6,210 nucleotides of DNA. Origin: Mollicutes bacterium (GTDB taxonomy: Bacteria; Bacillota_I; Bacilli_A; Izemoplasmatales; Izemoplasmataceae). Of the stretch, positions 1 through 5,400 are shown piece by piece. A program made the translations under genes and the position numbers. Within the stretch, counting starts at the first letter, position 1, and each line of letters starts with the position of its first letter. The stretch is from NCBI GenBank assembly GCA_003555335.1, contig PWHD01000032.1, positions 1-6,210 of the forward strand, written 5' to 3'. The notes below the pieces were generated by a model. It had not been told where the DNA came from, ran no database searches, and saw nothing but the letters and a program-made list of their open reading frames with translations.

Positions 1-276
1 GAACCACACGTTCACGCATCCTTCGTCCTGATACACCGCACCCCCGCCCTTGAGCCTACGCAGAACATCGATGTCCCATTCTTCCGCGAGGTCGAGACGG
101 ACCGCGTCGGAAGCGTTCTGGTTGCGGCCGATGACCACACAGGGTCTGTGTTGGAACACCATGAAATACGCCCCCGGCTTCTCTTTCAGGAAATATTCCA
201 TCAAGGCCAGATTGAACCGTACATCCGATGAAGGTGTCAAGACGCGGTGCATGGAATCACCACCGAATATGTTCAT
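1..276 (-). CDS. lplA: Lipoate-protein ligase A, N-terminal part (runs off the window)
   Basis: This is the first 92 codons of a lipoate-protein ligase, a cytoplasmic enzyme that activates lipoate with ATP and attaches it to lysines of the E2 subunits of 2-oxoacid dehydrogenases and of GcvH. The frame is open from the ATG at 276 to the window edge. Family hallmarks are visible in order: RFNLALMEYFL (residues 20-30), VVIGRNQN (47-54) and RRLKGGGAVYQDEG (73-86), matching the family pattern RRxSGGGAVxHDxGN. Two normally conserved positions differ: Ser is Lys76 and His is Gln83. A second Met at residue 9 is a possible alternative start. The Shine-Dalgarno is weak (AAGAG four bases before the ATG). 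The start overlaps the stop of a possible 24-codon leader ORF as ATGA. A PdhR-like palindrome lies about 130 bases upstream. The identity of the family is secure; the exact start and substrate range are not. Confidence 0.87.
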   Translation of the reverse strand, partial: MNIFGGDSMHRVLTPSSDVRFNLALMEYFLKEKPGAYFMVFQHRPCVVIGRNQNASDAVRLDLAEEWDIDVLRRLKGGGAVYQDEGCVNVWF

Positions 277-347
277 TTTTCTCTTGCATCGTCCTCTATG
301 GCGGCGTCTGTGTCGGAAAGGAGATCAAGGACATATAAGAAAATCAT
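273..347 (-). CDS. Possible 24-aa leader ORF overlapping the lplA start
   Basis: An ATG at 347 opens a 24-codon frame (begins MIFLYVLDLLSD, ends DDAREK) whose TGA overlaps the lplA ATG as ATGA. That arrangement is typical of translational coupling, and it would help explain the weak ribosome binding site of lplA. No clear Shine-Dalgarno precedes it; the nearest purine stretch, AAAAAGGG, is about 14 bases away. I do not recognise the peptide. A chance ORF is more likely than not. Confidence 0.15.
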   Translation of the reverse strand: MIFLYVLDLLSDTDAAIEDDAREK

Positions 348-401
348 CGGGCTAATCCACACCCTTTTTGGCAATCCATGAGATTCCACTCTAGCTTTGC
401 G

Positions 402-417
402 CTTGGTCTGACCAATT
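402..417. promoter_or_regulatory. FadR/PdhR-class (GntR family) operator-like palindrome upstream of lplA
   Basis: TTGGTC-T-GACCAA (403-415) is a perfect 6-1-6 palindrome in the gap between katA and lplA. Read on the lplA strand it is AATTGGTCAGACCAAGC, which follows the FadR-subfamily operator pattern TGGTNNNACCA and agrees with the E. coli PdhR consensus ATTGGTNNNACCAAT except at the last base. That subfamily senses pyruvate, lactate or acyl-CoA. It lies about 95 bases beyond the end of katA and about 130 upstream of the lplA start, so lplA is the likelier target. No regulator gene is in the window, so the assignment is by motif only. Confidence 0.45.
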
Positions 418-507
418 ACCAAACATGGCGTTCTGTAACGTTCTCATTTTGAAAGGATGGCGTGTCCCTAATGATTTTAGTACCTGGATGACACATGGAA
501 AGCCAAA

Positions 508-1977
508 CTATTTCAGTTGATCCAAACTTATGTTCAGCGCTTTGGCCACACCTTCACCATAGGCGCGATCAGCTTGAAGACAATGCTTGATATGACGATG
601 TTTAATAAAGTCGGGAACACCCGTCATATCATTGGCTGTATTGTCAAAAAGCGCCTGTTTTTGCTGGTCGTTCATTAATTGGAATAATTTCCCGGCCTGT
701 GTGAAATAATCCGCATCATCTTCTCTGAAATCCCAATGTGCTGCATAGCCTGCAATTTTGAGCGGTGGCTCGCGCAAAGATTTTTGATCTTCCCATTCCC
801 CTTGACTGTTGGGCCAATAATGAACGCGGCCGCCGTAATTGCCATCCATGCGCAACATGCCGTCGCGATGGTTGCTGTTTGCTTGTACGTCTTCTCTTGG
901 AGCGTTGACAGGGATCTGGTGGTGGTTGACACCTAGACGATACCGTTGCGCGTCACCATAGGCAAACAATCTTCCTGCCAACATCTTATCCGGCGAGAAG
1001 CCGATGCCGGGTACAATATTCGCAGGGTTGAACGCAACTTGTTCAACGTCTTGGAAATAGTTTTCGGGATTTCGATTCAATTCTAGGATTCCCACCTTGT
1101 GAAGCGGATACTCTGATTTATACCATACTTTCGTCACATCGAATGGATTGTATGGAAACGACTCCGCATCCTTTTCCGGCATGATCTGAACCGACATTTC
1201 CCATCGGGGAAATTCTTTTCTTTCAATCGCTTCAAACAGATCGCGTTGGTGACTCTCACGGTCTTTCGCGATCAGAACCTCTGCTTCTTCATCGGTGAGA
1301 CATTTGATACCTTGCAGTGTTTTAAAATGGAATTTGACCCAGTGACGCTCATTTTGTGCGTTGATCAAGCTGAACGCATGTGTCCCATATCCATTCATGT
1401 GTCGGTACGACAAGGGGATGCCGCGCTCACTCATCGTAATCGTGACTTGGTGCAATGCTTCGGGAAGGCTTGTCCAGAAATCCCAGTTGTTGGTCGCGCT
1501 TCGCAAATTCGTTTTCGGGTCACGTTTTATGGCCCGGTTCAAATCGGGAAATCGCAAAGGATCACGTATGAAGAATACCGGCGTGTTGTTCCCGGCAATA
1601 TCCCAGTTCCCTTCTTCCGTATAGAACTTGATTGCGAATCCCCGGATGTCACGTTCGGCATCGGCGGCACCGCGTTCCCCCGCCACAGTTGAAAACCGTA
1701 TGAACAGATCTGTCTTTTTGCCTATTTCATTGAATAGTTTTGCTTTGGTGTATTTGGTAATGTCATGCGTCACTGTGAAGGTTCCGAAAGCACCACTTCC
1801 CTTGGCATGCATACGACGCTCGGGAATGACTTCTCGATTGAAATGGGACAGTTTTTCTAAAAACCAGACATCTTCCATCAACAACGGTCCGCGCGGACCG
1901 GCAGTCAAGATATTCTCATTGTCCGATACCGGTGCACCGGTCGCGTGAGTCAATTTCTTCTTGGTATTTTTTGCCAT
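508..1977 (-). CDS. katA: Monofunctional haem catalase (KatA type, small-subunit)
   Basis: A complete cytoplasmic haem catalase of 489 residues that breaks hydrogen peroxide into water and oxygen. From the ATG at 1977 the key residues are His57 (in MHAKG, distal haem side), Asn130 (in [12 protein letters not shown]), and Arg336 and Tyr340 in [14 protein letters not shown], where Tyr340 is the proximal haem ligand. The 73-residue His-to-Asn spacing equals that of beef liver catalase. The length and the sequence fit the Bacillus/Listeria small-subunit clade, with no C-terminal flavodoxin-like domain. A GTG at 1986 is in frame but lies inside the ribosome binding site AAAAGGGGAG (1986-1995), so the ATG eight bases downstream of that site is the start. 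The gene appears monocistronic, with its own promoter overlapped by a PerR-like box. It ends in TAG; I see no good terminator after it. The family call is certain. Confidence 0.97.
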   Translation of the reverse strand: MAKNTKKKLTHATGAPVSDNENILTAGPRGPLLMEDVWFLEKLSHFNREVIPERRMHAKGSGAFGTFTVTHDITKYTKAKLFNEIGKKTDLFIRFSTVAGERGAADAERDIRGFAIKFYTEEGNWDIAGNNTPVFFIRDPLRFPDLNRAIKRDPKTNLRSATNNWDFWTSLPEALHQVTITMSERGIPLSYRHMNGYGTHAFSLINAQNERHWVKFHFKTLQGIKCLTDEEAEVLIAKDRESHQRDLFEAIERKEFPRWEMSVQIMPEKDAESFPYNPFDVTKVWYKSEYPLHKVGILELNRNPENYFQDVEQVAFNPANIVPGIGFSPDKMLAGRLFAYGDAQRYRLGVNHHQIPVNAPREDVQANSNHRDGMLRMDGNYGGRVHYWPNSQGEWEDQKSLREPPLKIAGYAAHWDFREDDADYFTQAGKLFQLMNDQQKQALFDNTANDMTGVPDFIKHRHIKHCLQADRAYGEGVAKALNISLDQLK

Positions 1978-1996
1978 CAATTCCACTCCCCTTTTG

Positions 1997-2029
1997 ATTA
2001 TATTATAATCGTTATCAGGGTTTTGACCA
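1997..2029 (-). promoter_or_regulatory. Candidate katA promoter
   Basis: On the minus strand TGGTCA (2024-2029) and TATAAT (2002-2007) are spaced by 16 bases and form a plausible sigma-A promoter with a weak -35. A second TATAAT overlaps at 1997-2002. The predicted start, near 1995, falls at the edge of the Shine-Dalgarno, so the leader would be almost absent. The real start may therefore lie upstream within the IS21 remnant. The -10 is covered by the PerR-like box. Confidence 0.45.
2003..2017. promoter_or_regulatory. PerR/Fur-like operator over the katA promoter
   Basis: TTATAATCGTTATCA matches the PerR box TTATAATNATTATAA at 12 of 14 defined positions. On the opposite strand it matches the Fur box TGATAATNATTATCA equally well. 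PerR is the metal-dependent peroxide sensor that represses vegetative catalase in Bacillota, so a site on the -10 element of katA fits derepression by peroxide. A separate perfect 7-1-7 inverted repeat (GATTATA-A-TATAATC on the minus strand, 1996-2010) overlaps it. Confidence 0.6.
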
Positions 2030-2352
2030 CATATATTTGGAAATCGCCAATGGAATGTTCCTGTTCAACCAACAATTCATGTGGTCTATACACAATGTGA
2101 TCCACTTCTTCATCCCCAGCTTCCGCTTTGGGCTGTCGTAGCGGGGCGTCTCTACCAACCGCTCGGCGACCACATGCCGTTCGTCCTCGTCCGTGCTTTT
2201 TCCCGGTCCCCGTCTTGCCTCTTCAAGGGCTTCGACGTGTTTACGGATGGTATCGCGATGAAAACCCGTCCCCGATGGATCCTCCGGATGTCCATGCCGC
2301 TGCGGCGAGAATCGATGATTTTGCGTTTCGTCTTCACGCCGCCCGCTTGCAA
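2015..2352 (-). pseudogene. Frameshifted IS21-type transposase (IstA) N-terminal remnant
   Basis: Two minus-strand frames together make one helix-turn-helix N-terminus of the IstA kind. The first frame (from about 2352) gives KTKRKIIDSRRSGMDIRRI. The second continues with TGFHRDTIRKHVEALEEARR and then ERLVETPRYDSPKRKL, and stops at 2015. One missing base near 2270 would join them as RRIHRGTGFHRDTIRKHVE. The HTH followed by a TPRYDS-like segment resembles IstA, which is normally about 400-500 residues. The DDE catalytic core and the istB helper ATPase gene are absent, so this is inactive debris. Its last codons overlap the katA promoter, so the insertion or its decay may have shaped that promoter. 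The family call is from memory of the motif only. Confidence 0.5.
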
Positions 2353-2365
2353 TGTCCATTAGCAA

Positions 2366-2900
2366 TATGTGTATATTAAAAGAAGATGAAGAGATATGAT
2401 GTTATAATGAGAGTAGCTCATCACAGACGGGATGTCCTGTTCGAGATAGAAGGGAGTGGTGTAACACGGTTTGCGTACATAGCGTTTCCTCATATCCTTG
2501 AGAAACCCGATGGTATTTGCACTTATGTGCAAATCGAGTCCATCAACGCCTCATATTTTATAAGTTCCCTCTGATTCAACACCCTTCGGTATGCGATTTA
2601 TGACATGTTTTTGATTATCTATGGGAAAGCGGCAAATGCCAGACGATGCAAGGACACTGAAATCGTAATATCGATTAGACACCACAAGATGAAAACAATA
2701 ACAGTCAGGGTGAAACAACAAACGCTTGACGAGTCTTCGAACCCCACTTTGTGCATAGCATACATCATCTGTCATGTTGCAGGAAGCGCGATGATGGGAA
2801 CACATGCGCAAAAGACCATGTCTTTCGTTTCCGTGTGGACAACGACACCCGGCTCAAGTTACATGTCATAATCATAACAGATCATGTGAACAGCGACGAA
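2366..2900. other. Stretch with no supported gene
   Basis: About 530 bases between the IS21 remnant and the DUF2188 gene. On the plus strand a 62-codon frame (2386-2574) has no spaced ribosome binding site and no recognisable product. On the minus strand one frame is open from 2853 to 2362 apart from a single TGA at 2551-2553. Its upstream half is rich in Cys and His, and the downstream half reads FLKDMRKRYVRKPCYTTPFY and PSVMSYSHYN. This could be a decayed gene, but I cannot assign it. The promoter of the DUF2188 gene should lie near the right end: CATAAT at 2867-2872 is the best -10, without a convincing -35. Confidence 0.4.
2515..2534. repeat. Perfect 8-bp inverted repeat with 4-base loop
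   Basis: ATTTGCAC-TTAT-GTGCAAAT is a perfect hairpin-forming palindrome in the stretch with no supported gene. There is no T-run on either side, so it is not an intrinsic terminator. It could be an operator for a dimeric repressor or chance. Confidence 0.5.
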
Positions 2901-2922
2901 AAAAATGTTGAAGGAGTATTAT

Positions 2923-3300
2923 ATGTGTATCGCATTTTGGAAGAAGAAAAAAGCCAAACGCCGTACGGACACTTCTCCTTTGAATCATCCCGGGGAAGAA
3001 AAATCAGTCACGAAGTCAGAAAGCATTATTGTTGAAGAAGTAGAATCTGATGTGTCTATGGATAATGAAAAAAACAAGGTCCCGAAGTATCACGTGTCAC
3101 AAAACAAGAAAAAGGATACAGAATCTTATTTGAAATGGCGGGTCAGAAAAGAAAGTTCAGATAAGACGATTCAGTTTTTTGACACACAAAAGCATGCGAT
3201 CGATTACGCCCAAGAATTGGCAAGCCAAGCAAAAACGACGGTTGTCATTCATAAGCTCGATGGTTCGATTCGCAAACAAGATTACTCGAAAAAAGAATAG
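2923..3300 (+). CDS. DUF2188 domain small protein
   Basis: A complete 125-residue protein. The C-terminal part (about residues 55-120) is a DUF2188 domain: KYHVSQN, then KWRVRKESSDKTIQFFDTQ, then HAIDYAQELASQ, VVIHKLDGSIRKQDYS. It follows the family plan of a first strand, a WxVxxE strand, a helix of the type AIxxAxxLA and a final strand with HxxDGxIR. Function of the family is unknown; members are small and common in Bacillota. The N-terminal 50 residues are charged and probably disordered, starting MCIAFWKKKKAKRR and then an acidic run. The start at 2923 is fixed by AAGGAG (2911-2916) with a six-base spacing; an in-frame ATG at 2905 lies upstream of that site and is rejected. It is the only clearly intact plus-strand gene here, and a terminator follows 43 bases after the TAG. 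No catalytic role can be claimed. Confidence 0.88.
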   Translation: MCIAFWKKKKAKRRTDTSPLNHPGEEKSVTKSESIIVEEVESDVSMDNEKNKVPKYHVSQNKKKDTESYLKWRVRKESSDKTIQFFDTQKHAIDYAQELASQAKTTVVIHKLDGSIRKQDYSKKE

Positions 3301-3343
3301 TCGGAGCTCGGTAATAAACAGCGTGATGACACATACAGCATTA

Positions 3344-3386
3344 AAAAAAGTCATTTCAAACCATTGAGTTAGGAAATGACTTTTTT
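3344..3386. terminator. Bidirectional intrinsic terminator
   Basis: AAAAAAGTCATTTC (3344-3357) pairs perfectly with GAAATGACTTTTTT (3373-3386) around a 15-base loop. The symmetrical A and T runs give a U-tail on either strand. On the plus strand it ends the DUF2188 transcript. On the minus strand it follows the broken helix-turn-helix gene whose last stop is at 3404. Confidence 0.88.
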
Positions 3387-3403
3387 GCTTATCGTGCAGA
3401 ATT

Positions 3404-3705
3404 TTAAAAATAGAAAAGTTCCTCTTCATATTGCTCAAGTCTTTCGCGATGCTTTATGTTTTTCATTGCTCGCTTTGCCTCGACCGGCTTCATGCCATCT
3501 TAGCTTGACGATGGTTGTGGCCGGTGGCGCTGGCGATTTCCGCGTAATTCTTGCCTTTCTCATAGAAGAGTTTTCGGATATAATGCACTTGGGGATTGTC
3601 AGCACGCCCTTTCGCATCCTTTCCGTGTTGGTCTACTAAAAGGATAGGTGATTGTGGTCCGTGCTGGCAATCCCTTTTATTGAGGCATTGTACTTTTCGT
3701 TTCCA
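3404..3705 (-). pseudogene. Frameshifted small helix-turn-helix gene (IS21 IstA N-terminus-like)
   Basis: A minus-strand frame is open from 3705 to a TGA at 3490-3492. It reads SPILLVDQHGKDAKGRADNP, then HYIRKLFYEKGKNYAEIASA, then TGHNHRQAKMA. The second block looks like the N-terminal helix-turn-helix of one IS21 IstA subgroup (pattern YIRxLxxxxGxxxxEIAxxTGHxxxTVKK). It carries no start codon I can justify. One base out of frame, a 29-codon reading continues from 3493 to 3404 (begins MKPVEAKRAM, ends EEELFYF), helix-like and rich in K and E, and stops 18 bases before a terminator. This suggests one small gene broken by a frameshift near 3495. It could be an IS21 remnant or a stand-alone small HTH protein; the private terminator favours the latter slightly. 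Confidence 0.45.
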
Positions 3706-3843
3706 TTAATTGTATTTTACATTGCCACAAACATGGTTGCCACTGAAGTGATACGGCTCGTTGTATCGTTTCTACTGGTAACTTTGATCAAACAATCATA
3801 TCAAAAGGAAAAGGGTAGGCGACCGCTCGTTGCCTACCCTTAG
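3652..3843 (+). CDS. Possible small membrane protein (63 aa)
   Basis: A TTG-started frame preceded by AAAAGGA (3638-3644) at seven bases. It encodes a hydrophobic run (about residues 3-27, AIPFIEALYFSFPLIVFYIA), a short polar gap, a second hydrophobic run (about 33-46, VIRLVVSFLLVTLI) and a basic tail, as in a two-helix inner-membrane peptide. Against it are the overlap with antisense coding remnants at both ends, the use of TTG, and a terminator-like hairpin inside its last 11 codons. I do not recognise a family. A chance frame in decaying DNA is quite possible. Confidence 0.25.
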   Translation: MWSVLAIPFIEALYFSFPLIVFYIATNMVATEVIRLVVSFLLVTLIKQSYQKEKGRRPLVAYP

Positions 3844-4020
3844 TGTAATACCAGTCTTTCTTATATCCCCAGTTCACGGGTATGTCAAATGCATTCCAAT
3901 CCTCATGCCACCCTTCCGGAATCTCCGTGGCTTGCACGTTGTCAAGGCACCTTGGAAAGCGTGCTCACCAATGATTTCGACGTTATCCGGTATGTGGATG
4001 CTTGTTAGATGATTGTGGTC
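3788..4020 (-). pseudogene. Frameshifted C-terminus of a BspA-type leucine-rich-repeat surface protein
   Basis: From 4020 the minus strand reads HNHLTSIHIPDNVEIIGEHA then FQGA, one unit of the LRR_5 (BspA-like) repeat (LTSIxIPxxVxxIGxxAFxxx). That frame then turns to nonsense and stops at 3874. The next frame, entered at 3946, continues sensibly with ATEIPEGWHEDWNAFDIPVN and WGYK, the usual closing motif of such proteins (PxGWxxxWN...VxWGY). A one-base lesion near 3946-3950 separates them. Such proteins are secreted or surface-attached and can bind host or matrix ligands. Everything upstream of this last repeat is missing: a TGA at 4021-4023 and then the duplicated lipoprotein segment follow directly. 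The second frame reads on through the terminator stem to 3788, so the original stop was probably also lost. Confidence 0.68.
3797..3841 (-). terminator. Intrinsic terminator after the leucine-rich-repeat remnant
   Basis: AAGGGTAGGC (3811-3820) pairs perfectly with GCCTACCCTT (3832-3841) around an 11-base loop. On the minus strand the stem is followed by TTTCCTTTTG, a U-rich tail, while the plus-strand side has none. It therefore suits a minus-strand transcript and was probably the 3' end of the LRR surface-protein gene that is now broken. Confidence 0.6.
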
Positions 4021-4041
4021 TCAAAAGGCATAAGCTTGTAG

Positions 4042-4308
4042 AGAGTATAACTTCAACGTCCGCTTTGCGTTCCTCTTGAACGGCTTCGTCATCGGCGGTC
4101 ACGGTGATGACGTTCTCGTCACTGTCCACATCGATGTAGCCGGTCTCGATGGCGGCGTCCAAAAACTCTGCCAGCGCCACCTTATAGCGCAGGCCTTCAA
4201 GCTCAAGGTCGGCTGCGACGATTTCGGCGTCCTCGTTGAGCAGTTGGATGCTTACAATGTTCTCGTCCTCATCTCGGATGAACTCAACGCCTGGGTTCAT
4301 GTCGACGG
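4042..4308 (-). pseudogene. Truncated tandem copy of the lipoprotein's RsgI-like domain
   Basis: These 267 bases align without gaps to 4783-5049, 741 bases away, differing at roughly 5 percent of positions. They encode VDMNPGVEFIRDEDENIVSI and onward to KADVEVILS, which is the RsgI-like domain of the upstream lipoprotein without its signal peptide, lipobox, mid region or coiled-coil tail. It lies in the same reading frame as the lipoprotein, separated from its TAG stop (4328-4330) by seven codons. An ATG at 4300 could start it, but no ribosome binding site precedes that. Past 4042 the frame runs into unrelated residues (TSLCLLRPQ) and stops at 3983. The Asn-Pro pair of the domain is kept. It is best read as a recent partial duplication that is not translated. 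Confidence 0.8.
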
Positions 4309-4327
4309 TCGAACAGGAATAGTTGTC

Positions 4328-5140
4328 CTAGGTTTGTCCGTTAGCGCGACGTTGCTGCGCTTCATCACGTTGGTTCTCGATCCGCTCCTCGTATGCTGAG
4401 CGGATTTCGTCGATCTTGGCGTCGGCGGAGACGCGGATGGCGTCGTAGTCAGGCGTGGCGATCTCATCGTTATCGACTTTTTCGCGATGCGCTTCTACGC
4501 GCTCTTGTGCCATGTCGCGCATCTCTTCCTTCATCTCCTGCGCCTCTGCGCGGCGTTCTTCGATGAACTCTTCCATTCTCTCGTGATGCTCATCGATCAG
4601 GATGGTCATGATTTCGCCGTGCTCGAGGTCGAGCGCCGCTTCAAACGTCAGGTCCTCGTCGATCTCGGCCGCTCTTGCAATCAGTCGGGCGCGGCCTACG
4701 CTGATATCATGTTCCTCGGCGAGGTTGACATATTCCTCGTCCATGGTTCCGCCGAAGATGGCGGCGCCTACGGCACGTTCAGAAAGTATGGCTTCAACGT
4801 CCGCTTTGCGTTCCTCTTGAACGGCTTCGTCATCGGCGGTCACGGTGACGATGTTCTCGTCACTGTCCACATCGATGTAGCCGGTCTCGATGGCGGCGTC
4901 CAGGAACTCTGCCAGCGCCACCTTATAGGGCAGGCCTTCAAGCTCAAGGTCGGCTGCGACGATTTCGGCGTCCTCGTTGAGCAGTTGGATGCTTACGACG
5001 TTCTCGCCCTCATCGAGGATGAACTCAACGCCCGGGTTGATGTCGACGGCTAGATAGCTTGTCTCTTCTTCGGGTTCTTGACATGCGGCCAATGTGAACG
5101 CGAATGTCAATGCTATGATAAATCCAAGTAATTTTTTCAT
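4328..5140 (-). CDS. Lipoprotein with an RsgI-like extracytoplasmic domain and acidic coiled-coil tail
   Basis: A complete 270-residue protein. Residues 1-20 are a lipoprotein signal peptide (MKKLLGFIIALTFAFTLAAC) with lipobox LAAC and lipidated Cys20, so the mature form sits on the outer face of the membrane. Residues 28-102 resemble the extracytoplasmic middle domain of RsgI anti-sigma-I factors: YLAVDINPGVEF, then VVSIQLLNEDAEIVAADLEL, EGLPYKVALAEFL, AAIETGYID and a closing strand. Residues 145-180 hold the ISVGRARLIARAAEID segment also seen C-terminal in RsgI-like proteins. Residues 183-225 and 236-267 are Glu/Arg-rich, probably coiled coil. The cytoplasmic anti-sigma domain and transmembrane helix of true RsgI are absent, so it should not regulate a sigma factor by itself. 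Asn35-Pro36 matches the bond that is self-cleaved in some RsgI proteins. Start: AAGGAGG (5151-5157) ten bases before the ATG. A partial duplicate follows downstream. Function unknown. Confidence 0.85.
   Translation of the reverse strand: MKKLLGFIIALTFAFTLAACQEPEEETSYLAVDINPGVEFILDEGENVVSIQLLNEDAEIVAADLELEGLPYKVALAEFLDAAIETGYIDVDSDENIVTVTADDEAVQEERKADVEAILSERAVGAAIFGGTMDEEYVNLAEEHDISVGRARLIARAAEIDEDLTFEAALDLEHGEIMTILIDEHHERMEEFIEERRAEAQEMKEEMRDMAQERVEAHREKVDNDEIATPDYDAIRVSADAKIDEIRSAYEERIENQRDEAQQRRANGQT
4783..5049 (-). repeat. Parent copy of the 267-bp direct repeat (partner 4042-4308)
   Basis: This is the segment inside the intact lipoprotein gene that is repeated at 4042-4308 in the same orientation, offset 741 bases (247 codons) with no gaps. 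By direct reading I count 12 differences over the 258 bases from 4792 to 5049. Most are synonymous or conservative, for example Leu to Arg in FILDE/FIRDE and Pro to Arg in LEGLPY/LEGLRY. Sharp edges at both ends point to one duplication event followed by loss of the rest of the second unit. Confidence 0.88.
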
Positions 5141-5235
5141 GATGGGTATTCCTCCTTTTTATTTTGGTATCACTTATAAAACAAAGCGACAGGTGTTTTT
5201 ATTGGCTTTTATATGGAGGATGCATCTTATTTTCT

Positions 5236-5264
5236 TTTATACTTTCATGCTAACCACTTTACAA
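5236..5264 (-). promoter_or_regulatory. Candidate promoter of the lipoprotein gene
   Basis: On the minus strand TTGTAA (5259-5264), a 17-base spacer and TATAAA (5236-5241) form a reasonable sigma-A promoter. It would start transcription near 5229 and leave a leader of about 90 bases before the ATG at 5140. An overlapping alternative is TTGAGA with a 17-base spacer and TAGCAT slightly upstream. I saw no operator palindrome in the leader, and nothing else I can support between 5141 and 5400. Confidence 0.4.
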
Positions 5265-5400
5265 CCACATCTCAATGATAATACTCGAGAAATACTAAAC
5301 GTCTTAGCCAAGTTCTCTATAATACTAGCTGCAACTATTTGTGAGACGCTTCGTTGTGACGTTTCCGAGTGCAATATGATGACCAAACCATAATACGTGT

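Noticed and set aside
50..355. 101-codon plus-strand frame at the left end
   Set aside because: Antisense to lplA, which carries clear family motifs; the frame is rich in Arg and Ser as expected for a shadow.
1246..1692. 148-codon plus-strand frame within katA
   Set aside because: Antisense to conserved catalase coding sequence, with no ribosome binding site or family resemblance.
1984..1986. GTG start giving a 492-aa catalase
   Set aside because: The GTG is part of the GGGGAGTG Shine-Dalgarno region; the ATG at 1977 is correctly spaced.
2359..2856. TGA read as Trp (code 4)
   Set aside because: The open frame at 2853-2362 and the surface remnant would each lose a stop, but the intact genes use TGG for Trp and the transposase ends properly at TGA, so the standard code is simpler.
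2605..3035. Plus-strand frames of 88 and 94 codons before and across the DUF2188 start
   Set aside because: No ribosome binding sites, no family match, and one overlaps the DUF2188 gene in another frame.
4487..5053. 188-codon plus-strand frame
   Set aside because: It is the antisense of the lipoprotein gene; that gene has a signal peptide, strong ribosome binding site and domain match, while this frame has none. The plus-strand frame at 4076-4399 is its echo in the duplicate.
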